From Manis javanica (taxonomy: Eukaryota > Chordata > Mammalia > Pholidota > Manidae), in contig NC_133157.1 of the NCBI RefSeq assembly GCF_040802235.1, positions 21,717,501-21,781,500 of the forward strand: a stretch of DNA of 64,000 nucleotides, written 5' to 3'. Each line of letters opens with the position of its first letter. The stretch's first letter is position 1. Under the pieces are notes generated by a model. The model was given only the letters and a program-made list of their open reading frames with translations. It was not told the DNA's origin and made no database searches. The position numbers and the translations under genes were made by a program. Positions 37,891 to 50,251 of this stretch are shown one piece after another.

Positions 37891-38690
37891 GAAGGGCATG
37901 AATATCTGGAGTCAGAGATCCTTAAGGGCTATTTCAGAAGTTGCCTAACATACTTTCTTAAACCAAATGCCGATGTTCATGATTTTTAGGAGCATGGTAT
38001 ATCTTCAGACCGTTCCCGTTTAACATGGAGGAATATAAAATACTGTCCCATGGTTTGCTTTCTTTCTTTCCTGGCAAACGTAGATTCCATCTGGGTTCAA
38101 TAGAAACTAAGGATGTTGAAAAATGCAAGGCAGATCTAGGAAGAGCCAAGGGTATGGGTAATAAATGTGGGTACATTTGGTGCCTCATTTTAATGCTAGA
38201 GTGGTTTCCTAGTCTGAATATTGTTAGGCAAATGAAGTATAAGAAACATCTGGCTGGAGGAAAACAAGGCACAAATTAACAAGATGAACAGAAGTTAGTG
38301 GAGTATGTTACTTCATTTTAAACCGTTCAAGTTTGCAAACATTGTAAGTCTGAGATCAAATACATTCCATAAGGTATAAATTAAGCTAGTGTAAATTGAT
38401 CCTTTATCAAATAGTGAAATTGAAGAGAAGTTTATCACAGCTTAAGACCCATTGAGTACATTAAAGGTTTTTTGAAGAATTAGAAGCCTTGGTTATGTTG
38501 AGGGGAAGTTGAAGAGTAGTACAAGATTCCTAAAAGTGACAGATTTGCTTCTAATATTGAGTGGCAAAGTGTATTTTCCAAAGAGGTCCACAATAACATT
38601 TTTCATTCCGTGTGACCATGTGCAGTGTGATTTTGCTACTCCCCTATTAAGGAGCCATTTCTCCACTCCTGTGAATATGAGTAGGTTTTA
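37891..38690. other. Intergenic DNA, nothing recognised
   Basis: No gene or repeat assigned. Overlapping 84- and 104-codon open frames on opposite strands at 37958-38279 have no recognisable features. Confidence 0.35.
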
Positions 38691-38694
38691 CATC

Positions 38695-39070
38695 TGCTTT
38701 GACCATTAGGCTATGGCAGAAGTGATACACCATGGAATCTCCAATCATAACTCTTAACACATTCAGGGGTTTTTGCTTCCTGCTTCTTGGAGCTGTGAGC
38801 CCAATATAAAGAGTCTGGGCTATTCTCTTAGAGAGAGAACCTCATGGGGATGCACTGAATTTCATACATGTTGTGAAGAAGCCATCCTGAACGTCCTGCT
38901 TGACTGAGCCTATAGGTGACTCCACCCACAACCTCTGTCTCGCTGCAGTCACATAAAAACCAAGTGAGACCAGTTAACTGATCCCAGTCAACCCAAAGTA
39001 TCATGAAAAATAATAATGAATTATTGTTTTAAGTCATTAAGTTTTACAGTGGTTTGCACACAGTACATCA
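38695..39070 (+). repeat. Probable old LTR-type repeat
   Basis: Ends with ATTGTTTTAAGTCATTAAGT followed by TTTACAGTGGTTTGCACACA, a 3' motif shared by many old mammalian LTR or MER repeats. The upstream part (CTTGGAGCTGTGAGCCCAAT, TGAAGAAGCCATCCTGAACG) fits the same class. Subfamily not assigned. Confidence 0.5.
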
Positions 39071-39900
39071 TCAGAAACCATTCTTTATGTAAACCCAGAA
39101 TTTGAAAAACACCTATTATACATAGACATCTTAGGAGGTTCTCCACATTTCATTATATAGCCATAGAATACCACTGATAGATATTTCACAATATCTATTT
39201 TATTGGTTCTCAAACTTGGGAACCTCCCTGACAAAATCTGACACTAGCATCCAGTACATGGAAGGCAGGAAGCAGACCACTCCAGATTGTGGGTGGCAGG
39301 ATTAATAAGCAAGGGAACTTACATGCAAGGCTTGTCTTACGCGGCTATGCAACATCTCCATACCCACCTGTCAGAATCTTAAAAGTGTGTGTAGAGGTCT
39401 TAACTGGCTTGGTTACATAAACCGTCCAGGTGGTCTCAACAACACATTGCTTTCCCACAGCTACTTCTTTGAAAGCCCTTTCCACTGTGGGAATGGTAGG
39501 CAGAAGGTACATTCCAAGGATAGGACAGGGGATGAGAAGTGGCTGATGCTCAGGAGCAGCCCACAGATCAACCAGTGGTCACATCCTTTCTGTGACCTCC
39601 TCTAATACTCTCTAGATATAGATGCAAAGGTGTATTTTGTAGCTTAACTATCTATATTCTGTAGCTTAAAATATAATGTATAAAATAAACAATAGTACTT
39701 GCTGTACCCTAAGATAAACTTTATTACATATTTGTGTTTCCTTTCATCATTTTTTCCTATTAAAAAAAATAGAGCATTTAAAAAAAAATTAACATTACAC
39801 AAGTTTGTTTCTTGCCTCCCTCCCAACTTAATAGGATGTACTGCGCATTTTTATAGCATTAAACTTTTGAAAATACAAGCATAATGTCTGTGTAAATTTT
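39071..39900. other. Intergenic DNA, nothing recognised
   Basis: No gene or repeat assigned. Confidence 0.35.
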
Positions 39901-39904
39901 TGAA

Positions 39905-40830
39905 TGCATTTAATATGCCTTAACGATTTTCTTGTTATATATTAAGATTGTTTCCAACATTCCCAACATTTCACTTTTATAATTTTTACTGTAAATTCCA
40001 GCCTTGTGCATAAATGTGTGTGCTCCTCTCGGATTATCTCCTTAGAAAGGATTCCTGGTTAAAGGACAAGATCATCATCATACTTTAAAAATATTAAATC
40101 GGTCGGCCAAGGGCTAACCATGTAGAACAGCTCCACTTTCATCAAACTTTAAGGATGGCAAATAGAGTGCATCTGGAGTACCAGGGTCAATTAGTAATGG
40201 TGACCTGGTACTTCTTGATGAGAAGGACTGACTGCAAGACCACATCTGGGTCCAGCAGCAAAGAATGCTAAGATAAATTAATGATGTTCAGCCTCTCAAG
40301 GAGGGATGGAAGAATGGAAGCACATGTGTTTCACGTCTGCTAATGCAGCCTTAGCTAGTCTGAGACTAAATATATATTCATTAAATTTTGCCAACATGAA
40401 ATGCAAAAAAATCTTGTTTTTGTTATAATGCCTACTTCCATAATTATAAATGTGGTTGAATCATTTCTCATATAAATCTGAATTTATACTTCTGTGAATT
40501 GCTTTTCCATTAGTCTTTGACCATATTTTCAATTATCTTACTGATAGAGTTATGATAGTGCTTTATATATATAAGGATATTAAGAATTTTTTTCTGCCAA
40601 ATTTCCAATTTGTCATTTTCCTGTTAATTTGTGTATGATATTTTATGATGAATAAAAGTGTTAATTGCTATTTGGTCAAACGTATTAATGTTTCTCTTTG
40701 TGGTTTCTCCCTTTGTTTGCATGCTTAAAAACATTTTCCCCACCCTATTATCTTATAGTTACTCATCTGTATATTCTTCTGATTTACCTATGATTTAATT
40801 TTTGTTTACCTCTCAAATCCATCAGAAATT
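39905..40830 (-). repeat. Old L1 3' fragments, antisense, with an insert
   Basis: 39905-40085 (TTTCCAACATTCCCAACATT, TTAGAAAGGATTCCTGGTTA) and 40380-40830 (AATTGCTTTTCCATTAGTCT, GTCATTTTCCTGTTAATTTG) read as antisense L1ME-type 3' sequence. The 300 bases between them are different and unassigned. Confidence 0.5.
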
Positions 40831-40839
40831 TAACTTTAT

Positions 40840-42075
40840 AAGCCATCTCCAAGAGAGACAGATTAAAAAAAGGGGACAGAAAAAACTAAGGAAGGAAATA
40901 TAAAGCAAATTGTAAATAGTGATATTGAAGATAATACTGTTAATAGTAAGAATTATAATAAAGCTGAGGGGCCATCTAGATACAGTAAAATTCAAAGTAA
41001 ATGTATTAAATTAAGACTACTTTTATGGTGTTGAAGTTGGGAAGTTACTTTGTTCATGAGTAACTCTTCATGCACACAGAATATATAACTATTATGAACA
41101 TTTATGCATAAAATTTAATATATCACAAAAATATAAAGCAAACCCTCAAAATACAAATGCAAATTCTCCAAAATGACTGTACCAGGTTTAAACATACTTT
41201 CAGTCTTGAACAGATGGAACAGATTAAAGTGAATAAGGATATAGAGCATTTAGATAATGTATAGAGTAAAGTTGATTTATACAATAGAAGAATTTATAAC
41301 TTACAACCAAAAATGCTTATTTTGCTCAAAATCTAGTAGTATGTTTCACTGTATGTTGTATACTAGGTCATAAGGAAGCTCAATAAGAACAGAAGATATA
41401 CAGTCCTGTTCTCTGACCTCAATGAAATAACCTTGGGTATTAACTTAAAAATAGGTTAACAACAAAATGTACAAATCCTTGGAGTTAAAATAAAATAAAT
41501 CAGCCATTTTAATAACTTCTGGATCAAAGAGGAAATAAAATCCCAATTATAGGTTGCTTGGAAAATAATAATGACACTACACACGAGATTTACCTAAAGC
41601 TGTATACTCAGTGCAAAAGTATATCTGTAAGAGCTCTATTTAAAAAACAATAAACAAAACAAATGAGCAAAGGATTCAAGTCAAGGAATTATAAAAGAAA
41701 TTATTCAAGATAAAAGCATGAATTAATGTCTCAGAAAACAGTGAGTCTGGAAGTTGTTTCCCAAAAAGCACAACAAAATGGATAAAATGTTCATGAGAGC
41801 AATCAAGAGGAAAGAATAAAATTACCAATATGCAACATTAGAAAGAAACTAAATAACATCATATATGTGAAGAATAATATAATAATTGAATATGTATTCT
41901 ACTTAAATCTTTACATTAATACATTTTAAAATCTTCATTTAAATTAAGGACAATTTTCTAAGAAAATATAAATTTCTTTCAAAAAGTAGAAAGAAAGAAA
42001 ACATATACTTTCTTGAGAAGAAGTATAAAACTTTAAATGAACATATCACTTTGCAAGAGTAATGGAGGAAAAAAA
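40840..42075 (+). repeat. Old L1 ORF2 fragment, sense
   Basis: A-rich L1 ORF2 remnant: TTACTTTGTTCATGAGTAAC, CAAATCCTTGGAGTTAAAAT, ACTTCTGGATCAAAGAGGAA, CTAAAGCTGTATACTCAGTG, AAAGGATTCAAGTCAAGGAA. It abuts the opposite-strand L1 pieces at 39905-40830. No intact frame. Confidence 0.6.
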
Positions 42076-42104
42076 ATTGTCATTCAAAATATAAGATAAT
42101 GATT

Positions 42105-44190
42105 CCAGTTAAGAGTAAGATAATGAGTACATCCCACTGTCTCTCCCACTGAATACAACTATGAAATCTGTACAGGGTGCGTGGAGTTATGATTTGAGGA
42201 TTCAGAAAAGTTCATCGTAGCAGGTGGCTGAGGAAAGAAGATCAGAATTCAAAATACCTCTGAACCAGTAGCAAATTTACCTTCCCCTTCCCTTCTGGGA
42301 TCCCCTGGGGCTGCATACAACAGTCTGATACCCAAATTAGGCCTTGATATAGACAGAATTTCAGGAAAGGCATCAGAGCTCAGAGACGGAGAAAGAGAGA
42401 GTGTGTGTTTTCCCTCTCTGCTTGCATACCTCCCAAACCTCAGGCAATCTTTTGGTGGCAGCAATGATGACAGAGGCTGCAATGTAACACGAATCTGCAG
42501 GAGCCAAAACCTGGAGGAAGAGCCTTCTCTTCTCATCTGAGGAGCTGTAAATCCAGGAGGACGGAGCAGTCTCCCTGTCTTCCTAGTGTTTGGCCCAAAT
42601 GCAAACACAGTCACAGAAGTGTGCAGGAATTATGGGTAACTAAATTCTCAGCTTTTAGGGTGGAGGCCTGAAAAGGGGAGCCCCATGTAATGGGGAGACC
42701 ATGGAGAGTGAAGGACTCTGGGAACTTGTGGGCTCTTCGTGCATGGATCTGATCTTAATTAGTAAATGAATACCACTGAGGTCCCATATTGACTGCACTG
42801 GAAAAATCATAATAACATTGCAAAACTTTGAAATCTAAACTAGCATTGCAACTAATGTCCACAGAACGCTGGTTGGATCTTGTGACCTGAACTTCCCCAG
42901 GTTAACTGCCAGCTAAAACAAAAATATCAGCACTTTCTGCGGGTCTTAAACAAAACCCAGAATCTTATAATATTCAAAATTCAAAATTACTTGCCGTACA
43001 AAAAAAGAAATCACAACTTGCATGGGAAAAGGCAAATGCCAGATGACAGACACTGAAATTGTATCACAAAGACTTTAAAGCAGCTATCATACAAATACTT
43101 CAACACAGTTATAAACACTCTTGGAACAAAGGAAAAATAGAAAGATTGTTCCAACAAATAGAAGAGATAAAGAAATAATAAAAAATTTCAGAACCGAAAA
43201 ATACAAAAACTGAAATTTAAAAATGACCGAATGGCTCAGTAGTAGACTCAAGATAACAGAGGAAGTTGGGGGCATATTAGCAATCTAGACTTATATATAG
43301 TTACATAAATAAATAAATAGAAAGATAAATAAAAGATAGATGACAGACAGCTACAGTAAAAATACCCTTCAGAAATAAAGTGAAATAAAAACACATTTTC
43401 AGATGAAAAAACATTAAGAGAATTTGTGACCAATAGATTTGCTCTACAAAAATGTATGAAGGCAGTTCTTCAGATAGAAGGAAACAAATTCAGGAATGAA
43501 GAAAGTGTACGATGTCCAATATTACTGACTGTTTGGAAATGCATATTAAAACTATGATGAGCTATCACTACACACATATTTGAATGGTGACACATACCTC
43601 ATATACCCTGTATATCATATATAGACACATATACATGTGTCTACACACACACAATACCAAGTGCAGGATGGGACACAGAACCACTTAGACATTTCTATCG
43701 TGAATGAGAAATTGCACATCCACCACTCTGAACATTTTAGTCATTTCTCAGAGTGTTAAATATACTTTTACCATATGATCTAGTAATCCCATCCCTGGGT
43801 GTTTATCCTAAATAAATGAAAATGTAAGTTCACACAAAAACCTGTAACAAACATAGATGAACCTCAAAGTTATTGCGTTGAGTGAAAAAAGCCAGTCTCA
43901 AAATTACATACTGTACGATTCCATTTACATGATTCTCAAAAAGACAAAGCTATAGTGATGGAAAACAGGTGGGTGTCAGGGGTTAGGGGTGAGGGGAGGG
44001 TGTAACTGTAAGGGAGTTTTGGGGAGTGATGGAACTACTCTGTATCCTGAGTGTGGTTGTGGTTTCAGGAATCTGTATGCGTGTTTGAATTCATGGATTG
44101 TGTACACACAAAAAGTCAATTTGTATGATAACTTTTAAAATCAAATTTATAAACTAATTATAGCTGTAGTGGCTCCAAAGGGGTGTGGTG
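42105..44190 (+). repeat. HAL1/L1M-type element, sense, internally deleted
   Basis: Runs from a 5' region (42105-42900) through an ORF1-like part (TTCCAACAAATAGAAGAGAT, CAGAACCGAAAAATACAAAA) and an early ORF2 part at 43360-43490 (AAACACATTTTCAGATGAAA, TTGCTCTACAAAAATGTATG). It then jumps to a 3' end at 43690-44150 (GGTGGGTGTCAGGGGTTAGG, TGATGGAACTACTCTGTATC). Most of ORF2 is missing. A 121-codon minus-strand open frame at 42249-42614 lies across it and is not called. Confidence 0.6.
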
Positions 44191-45335
44191 GTGGTACAGC
44201 TTGTCAATAGGAAATTAGTTCTCTTTACTGATCTTTTTGCATTTCACAAACTGGTGGCAGAAGGAAAAGATAAAAATAAGAAAGACATGCTGTTTTAAAA
44301 CTTTTATCATTACTATTATTATTTGTTTCTAGCGGAGCAACCTCTAGAAGTATGATAAAGATTATAAATAGAGTTTGGTTGAAGCCTTGCCCTTGGATAT
44401 AATGTCTAGATGATATTATTTTATTTTTTTACAGATTGAAGATGATGAAAAATGAACAAATTCAGCTGCTGCCTCTGAGCAGACACATGGGCTGGTCCTG
44501 CCACTGGATTTAAAGAGGTAAAGGAAATGATCACTGTGAACATAGTAGCCAGCCCAGAGGATGTCAGCTTATTGAGGACATGGGGGTGCCTTGCAGCGCC
44601 ACATGAAAGATTCTGAACACATGTACCTTACACCAGTTCAAGATGCAAAGCTTGCAAACTTTAGCCAAGGATAACCCCAGCTGTTTGCAAATGTGCTCAC
44701 GGTGCTTGGATCTCCTAGAAAGAACACCCGCTTTCCCAAAGACTGTCTGTTTTGAGATTAAGCTACTTTTCACATAAAAAGGGAGGCAGTCACACAGTAG
44801 ATGCGGTGTTGAGAAAGGAGACAGTCAATGCAATGCGCCCCAGACTTGAGCCACATGAACACAAGGCAAAGGTGATGGTGTGGAGCGGCCTGGGGAGAGA
44901 ATGTCTTGGGACCACAGTCCTTGAAGTGACATGTCGGCAGAGATGTATCTCATCAGGTGAAGTGACTGATCAATGCCCAGATATGACAGACTAGGGGAAA
45001 GGTGGCAGGAGTGTTTCCAACAGGCTGTCCTACCTACCACCCCGTTAAGACAGAAAAGTGAGGGACTGGTTGGATACTTTCCAAAGCTCAATGGGCTGAT
45101 GTAGTTGCGTGGAGTAGACTGCCAGATCAAAAGTCCCCGATTACTCTTCTGGTGTTTGTTAAAGGCTCAGGTTTATTCTGTGGAAATTAGAGCCCAAATT
45201 ATCTGAGGCAGTGCATCACAGGTACAACTGCAGAGATTGCCACAAACGAGGTATTCATGCACCATCCTACAAGCAGGCACTGCTAGCGAGGGACAACATT
45301 TTGAACATGGCATGGCTTGGAATGTAATAGCAATA
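44191..45335. other. Intergenic DNA, no gene supported
   Basis: Open frames of 69-101 codons on both strands at 44564-45130 overlap one another and show no domain. No repeat was assigned. Confidence 0.4.
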
Positions 45336-45344
45336 AGCATTCAT

Positions 45345-45470
45345 ATTTCCAGACTTCACGGTCACCTTTATAGTTCCATTTCTTCATCTATAAAAATACA
45401 GTAACTGTTACATTTACTTCAGGATTAATGGTAGGATTAAGTGAGCACATAAAATGGTACAAGTTTTTTA
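45345..45470 (-). repeat. MIR SINE fragment, antisense
   Basis: Diverged reverse-complement MIR: CATTTCTTCATCTATAAAAA, CAGTAACTGTTACATTTACT, TCAGGATTAATGGTAGGATT, AAGTGAGCACATAAAATGGT. Confidence 0.6.
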
Positions 45471-45474
45471 AGTT

Positions 45475-46290
45475 TATTTATCTGTATCTAGTGTTATAAC
45501 CAAATCTATTTTTATCATTTCTATTTATTGCCTTTTAATTGTTTGCAATGTCCACTGCTAGGGCTCTTCCATCACGAACTTCATCCTCAGGTAATTCTGG
45601 TTAAGGAAGCATACAGGGTGGCATATTTTCCCAACCTCTGTATGTGGGAGAATGTCCCTGTTAAATTCACAACACAAAGATATTCTTATAAAATATAGTC
45701 ACAAGGTGGCATCTTTCTCCTGTCACTACAGCCTGCTGTGGCTCGCGAACAGTGTATTACCGATTTTAAAACGAAAGAAGACACTTCCTAGCACACATGG
45801 AAACTGAAATTCTTCCTGCCTCTGCTTCCATTTAGGGCACTTGAGTTTTGACATCTCAGAAGGATCTCTGCCAGCATTACTCTATGCTCGCTTCTATTTG
45901 AATTGCCCAAACACAGATGTGTCCTACCTTTTTACAGCACCTGCTCTCATGTAGAAAAATGGTGTAGTGAAGGGTGGGGTACATATGGATATCCTCTAGC
46001 ACGGGTCTCAGTAGATAGGCAGGGATTGAGGTTCCATTTCTCATCAAACTGTGGGACTCTGAATCAGGATAGAGGTGGTGAGAGATGTAATATATCCCCC
46101 ATCCCTGACCCCACCAACCTATGTTTTGGGTTTTCTCATAAAAGTCTTTATTTCTGAGATAAAGCCAGGGTAGTTTTTTTCTCAGTTCAGCACCATGTTG
46201 TCATTTCAGTATGTTTAGGTTGCTTTGCAATCTTAGTTTTTGGTATAGTGAAAGTTTATCATTTTCTGTATCTGCATGTCTTGTAGTAGA
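45475..46290. other. Intergenic DNA, nothing recognised
   Basis: No gene, RNA or assignable repeat. Confidence 0.4.
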
Positions 46291-46293
46291 GGC

Positions 46294-46501
46294 CAAGGTT
46301 TCTGAACCATGGAATTATTGACATGTTGGCCTGATGATCCTTTGGTGTGGAGGCTGTCCAGTGGATTGTAGCATGTTTAGTTGTATTCCTGGCCTTTACA
46401 ATAGATACTAGAAGCACTGCTTCCCCCACAAATGTCTCCAAACATTGCCCAGTGATCCCTGGGGGGGATGTGTATAAAATCACCCCCGTTGAGAACCACT
46501 G
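46294..46501 (-). mobile_element. MER20 DNA transposon (hAT-Charlie), antisense
   Basis: About 208 bases that match near full-length MER20 in reverse: CAAGGTTTCTGAACC at one end, then ATTGACATGTTGGCCTGATG, ACAAATGTCTCCAAACATTG and finally GTTGAGAACCACTG, the complement of the MER20 5' end. It is a non-autonomous element that encodes nothing. It sits about 4.1 kb upstream of the SVEP1 start codon. MER20 copies are known to act as cis-regulatory elements in endometrial stroma; whether this one does is unknown. Confidence 0.9.
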
Positions 46502-46745
46502 CTTTCTACTAGAGGGTCTGGGGATCAGCATCAAGATTGGAGCAACAGTCTCAATTAATGTTAAGGCAAGACCTCTTTGTCCCCACTAGCTTACCACAAA
46601 GACACTTAAAAGGCCTGACTGCCCTGCCCATTGGAAATACACAATGCCAGAGTATGTTGGCCTTATTCTCTCACCACTGGGACATGGGTCAGAATTAGCC
46701 AGGGAGCTTTAAATGTGCCAAGAGCCATGCCAGGTATCTCAGAAT

Positions 46746-46802
46746 ATTGTTATTTTCATCACCATTTTGAAAATGAGATGTTTACTAGAACAACTGATAG
46801 AT
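46746..46802 (+). repeat. Copy 1 of a local 57-base duplication
   Basis: TTATTTTCATCACCATTTTG followed by AAAATGAGATG and ACAACTGATAGATGATG. Nearly the same sequence occurs again at about 47804-47858. The core resembles the middle of a MIR, but the likeness between the two copies exceeds what old MIR copies normally show. Confidence 0.7.
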
Positions 46803-46859
46803 GATGTTTTGATGCGATCGTGAAAAAGTACATGTATTATTCTATGAAAAATTTAGTTT

Positions 46860-47240
46860 TTGAAAATATTTTGAGAACAATATTTTAATATAATCAGGTG
46901 GGGTTTTTTTTGCAAAGAAAGTTTGAAAAATGTAGAAAAGAATTTAATCTAATTCCCAGCTGCTCAATAAAAACTCCTATTAGAATAGGCCTTTCTGCAT
47001 AATGCACGGCAGTTAAATGTCAGTAAAGCAGTTATAAGGTAAACTTACTGTCCCAAACTAAAGACCAAAAAGTCCTTCCAGAAACTCATTTAAAACTGTT
47101 TTCTATAGGAACCTCCTAAGTTTGAGGGTAGACTGAGCTTTGTAGAGCTTTGTCCCTCCTTTGCTTTTTGAACTCAGCTGTCTTCCATTGTCATGTGACT
47201 CTATATGCTAATTATTTGTTCTGTTCATCAAATACTCCTA
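46860..47240. other. Intergenic DNA, nothing recognised
   Basis: No feature recognised. Confidence 0.4.
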
Positions 47241-47244
47241 GCTT

Positions 47245-47760
47245 TCTGCATTCTGGGAATGTGCTAATATTGTACTTCCCTACTTCCTTGGGGGTTAAAG
47301 ATGGCCATATAACTTTCTTTGGCCATTGAAATGGAGCAGCAGTGACATGTGTCACCTTTGGGAACGACTTTAGGAGCCAGTGAAAAATTCACTATGTCCT
47401 CTTTGCCATTGCATTTGTGAAAGCATGTATGGAGATGATGGCCTCCATGGCTGCAGGTTTGGTTTTATTAGCCAGGAACAGGTTCAGCTGAATGTCTCAG
47501 AGAAGTCAGTATCAAAGGGTAGACAGGCAATCTGAGATGAGCACAGCGATTCTGCTCTAGGAAGTCTGCAGGAACTCAGGCTCCTTCCAGCTTACTATTC
47601 ACCCATTGCTAGGATGTGACCATCATCCTCATAGTCCAAGATGGCTGTGAGAGTTCTGCCACCATATTCATGTTCCAGGCAGAAAGATGGATTAAAGGAT
47701 GAAAGGAAGAGATACAGATAAAAGACAGCAGCTGTCTTTTAAAGAGGTTTTCTGGAAACT
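47245..47760 (+). repeat. Possible old LTR-type repeat
   Basis: Phrases such as GGCCATTGAAATGGAGCAGC, AGTGACATGTGTCACCTTTG and CTCCATGGCTGCAGGTTTGG have the style of old mammalian LTR/MER repeats. Family and ends not determined. Confidence 0.35.
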
Positions 47761-47803
47761 GCCAAACAAGCCAGCACTTAGATATCATTGCCGACAATAG
47801 TTG

Positions 47804-47858
47804 TTATTTTCATCACCATTTTGAAAATAAGATGTTATAGAACAGTTGATAGATGTTG
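47804..47858 (+). repeat. Copy 2 of a local 57-base duplication
   Basis: TTATTTTCATCACCATTTTG, AAAATAAGATG, then AACAGTTGATAGATG. It differs from copy 1 by only a few substitutions and a short gap, at a distance of about 1.06 kb. Confidence 0.7.
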
Positions 47859-47869
47859 GCCACATCCAG

Positions 47870-48585
47870 CAGCAAAGGTGGCTGGGACATGTAGTCTTTA
47901 TTTTAGGCACCTTTGTGCTCAGCAAAAACTCAGAAGCCCTATTGCTATTCAAGAATGGGAGACCAGATGTGGTGGGTAAGTGGCTAGGAGTCTCTGCCAC
48001 AGTGAGCGCAGGGCCTAAGTTAGGACAGTTATAATGGCCCATCTGGTTAATCACAGTCTGGGTTAAGGGATGGACAGATAACCCATGCCTGCTCTAGTGG
48101 AGTCCTCCTTTAAGGTGATGCTGGTTGTTAATTGTTTAAACTTGAGCTTGTGGGAAAGCGTTTTTTTCTTCTTAGATCATAAATCTGAAGGCAGAGATCA
48201 AATCTAACATGCAAAAAGAAGCAGAAGTGAGAGACAAATGGGAGACCTAGCTAGTTCTCGATTTCCTTTCCAAGTCTTTTTGAAATCAGCTCCACCCCTG
48301 CCTTCTTCCAACTTAGTTATCCGAGCCAAGAAATCCCATTTTGTTTAAATGAGAAGTTGGGTGCCCAATGCTTACAAGCAGAGTCCTAAACCAACTGTCT
48401 ACCTCCTTGGGTTTTTGTGGGAAACACATGGGTTAGTACACACAGTAGTTGCCATGGTACCTGGCACACAAATGTCCTGAAATGTTAGCTCTTAATGATG
48501 TGTTTAATTTAACACAGAGTAGGTGAAATTTGAAAAAGAGTTTCCTATTTTAAAAATCTTAGCTCAGATGGGTCTTGCTCATTCC
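47870..48585. other. Intergenic DNA, nothing recognised
   Basis: Short overlapping open frames only. No repeat assigned. Confidence 0.4.
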
Positions 48586-48589
48586 CCAG

Positions 48590-48805
48590 GAAGATCTGGG
48601 GCTTTCTCCTCCTTGCTCCCCCTTCTCCATTCTCGTAGTCGTCCCTATTGCTCTGTAATTATTTGCAAATCTATATTCTCATATGATAGCCTTTGAACTT
48701 CCAGAGGACTAGAACTGAGTCTTACTCACCTTTAAGTCCTTGGTATCTGAAATTCTGGTACCTATTGATGGTTAATAAATATTGTTAGAAAAATAAGTAT
48801 TTGAA
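48590..48805 (+). repeat. LINE L2 3' end, sense
   Basis: Diverged L2 tail: CTTTGAACTTCCAGAGGACT, AGAACTGAGTCTTACTCACC, CCTTGGTATCTGAAATTCTG and GGTTAATAAATATTGTTAGA. Confidence 0.7.
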
Positions 48806-48834
48806 GATTATTCATGGTTAAAGGAGGCAGTAAG

Positions 48835-49070
48835 ACCAACTGCCATTTATAGAGTGCATGCTATATTCTAAACTGTCCTAAGAACTTTATATTTTTATGG
48901 TTAAGTCCTCACAATAACCCTTAACATGCTATTATTATTATTACTTCATCTTACTGGTGAACAAACTGGTGTCAAGGTCATACAACTACTGAACGACAGA
49001 GTTAAGATTTTATCCCAGGCAAACTGACTTCAGAGCCCTAACATTTCAACCAATACACTGTGATATCTCT
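48835..49070 (+). repeat. MIR SINE, sense
   Basis: CCATTTATAGAGTGCATGCT, AGAACTTTATATTTTTATGG, AAGTCCTCACAATAACCCTT, GTGAACAAACTGGTGTCAAG, GGTCATACAACTACTGAACG and CTTCAGAGCCCTAACATTTC follow MIR from 5' to 3'. Confidence 0.8.
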
Positions 49071-49494
49071 CACTGAAGGGTTTTCATTAAATATAGATGG
49101 AATTAAATCAGCTCATATTAGGGACAGAGGAAATTTTGAGATCATTGAATTCCATCATGAAAGAGATGCAGAAACTGGAGCCAAGAATTGGAAGTGACTT
49201 GGATCAGACGGTTTATATAACTGCAGAGACATAGCTACCCAGGATTCCTGACTCCTAGTTGGAATCTAACCAAAAACCCTACCTCTTAATGCAAAGTGTG
49301 CTCCCTCTTTGCATTTTCGAGGAGTCCCTTTGTGATCTTGCTTTGGAAAACCACCCCCAGGTGGCAACTTGTTTCAAAGTAGCTAAGTGCCAAATGCCCT
49401 TGGAAGGCAAGGAAGCAGACCTCTATGGATCTCACCTGTTGAAGCAGACCAGGAGCACACGAAAGGGGGCTGAGGAAAAGGGACCCCTATTCAT

Positions 49495-49800
49495 TCCTCA
49501 GATTTCAGCACAAACTTCCTGTCCTCAGAGAAGGCTTCTCTGGCCTGTCCAAGCTGAAGTCTGTGTTCCTAAGATCTCCTTCATAGCACTTAGCACAGTG
49601 AGCTGCAATTATACATATTATTTGTGGAGTATCGGCCTAATGACCACCTCACTTGTTATGCTGTAAGTTCCTTGGGATAAGATCCATGTCAGTTTGTGTT
49701 CCTCCTTATACTGCAGAGGAGGCATGTCATAGGTGCTTCAATGTATTTGTTGAATGAAGGATACGATGAATGGATGAATAGACAAATACATGAATGAAGC
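49495..49800 (+). repeat. LINE L2 3' end, sense
   Basis: L2 tail in order: CAGAGAAGGCTTCTCTGGCC, CATAGCACTTAGCACAGTGA, TGCTGTAAGTTCCTTGGGAT, AAGATCCATGTCAGTTTGTG, GGTGCTTCAATGTATTTGTT, GAATGAAGG. It is the last recognisable repeat before the SVEP1 promoter, about 0.45 kb upstream of the purine tract. Confidence 0.8.
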
Positions 49801-50251
49801 ACCATGACAAGTCACCCCTATGGAATGCGTAGAAGTAGATGCAACCCCTCTATGGTGTGATCTGACAGGGCTCTCAAGAGTCCACAGACACATACAGGCA
49901 CACACCACTGATCAGAAATCCTCACGAGGAAAGTCAAATAAGCATCTCTTTGGTGAGGACTCTGGGGCACCAAGGAGGGAGAGGAAGAGACACAAAAGGT
50001 GAGCAAGCAGTTTTCAAAGGATGCTTGCAAGTGGCGGGCCAGTCCGTGTGTGTTTTCCTCTGCAAAGTGTTTCCAATTACTGTGGCACTCTCGGTATCTG
50101 GATCCATCTCCAGTGAATTCCTCTGCAGCTCCTGCCAGACATATGGGATCAATCAGGGCTTCGGGCTGGTGCTCTTGCTGCGGGAATGTTGACAGCCTGA
50201 CAGACGCGGGGTTCTGGTGTCATGGAATCTCCGAGTCTTTGGCTTGGTCCC

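Noticed and set aside
37444..37989. 181-codon + strand open frame
   Set aside because: It lies largely in an old interspersed repeat and has no recognisable protein domain.
1..50250. MUSK exons on the minus strand (the expected divergent neighbour)
   Set aside because: No signal peptide, Ig-domain or kinase-like translation was recognised. In human the gene starts tens of kilobases further away.
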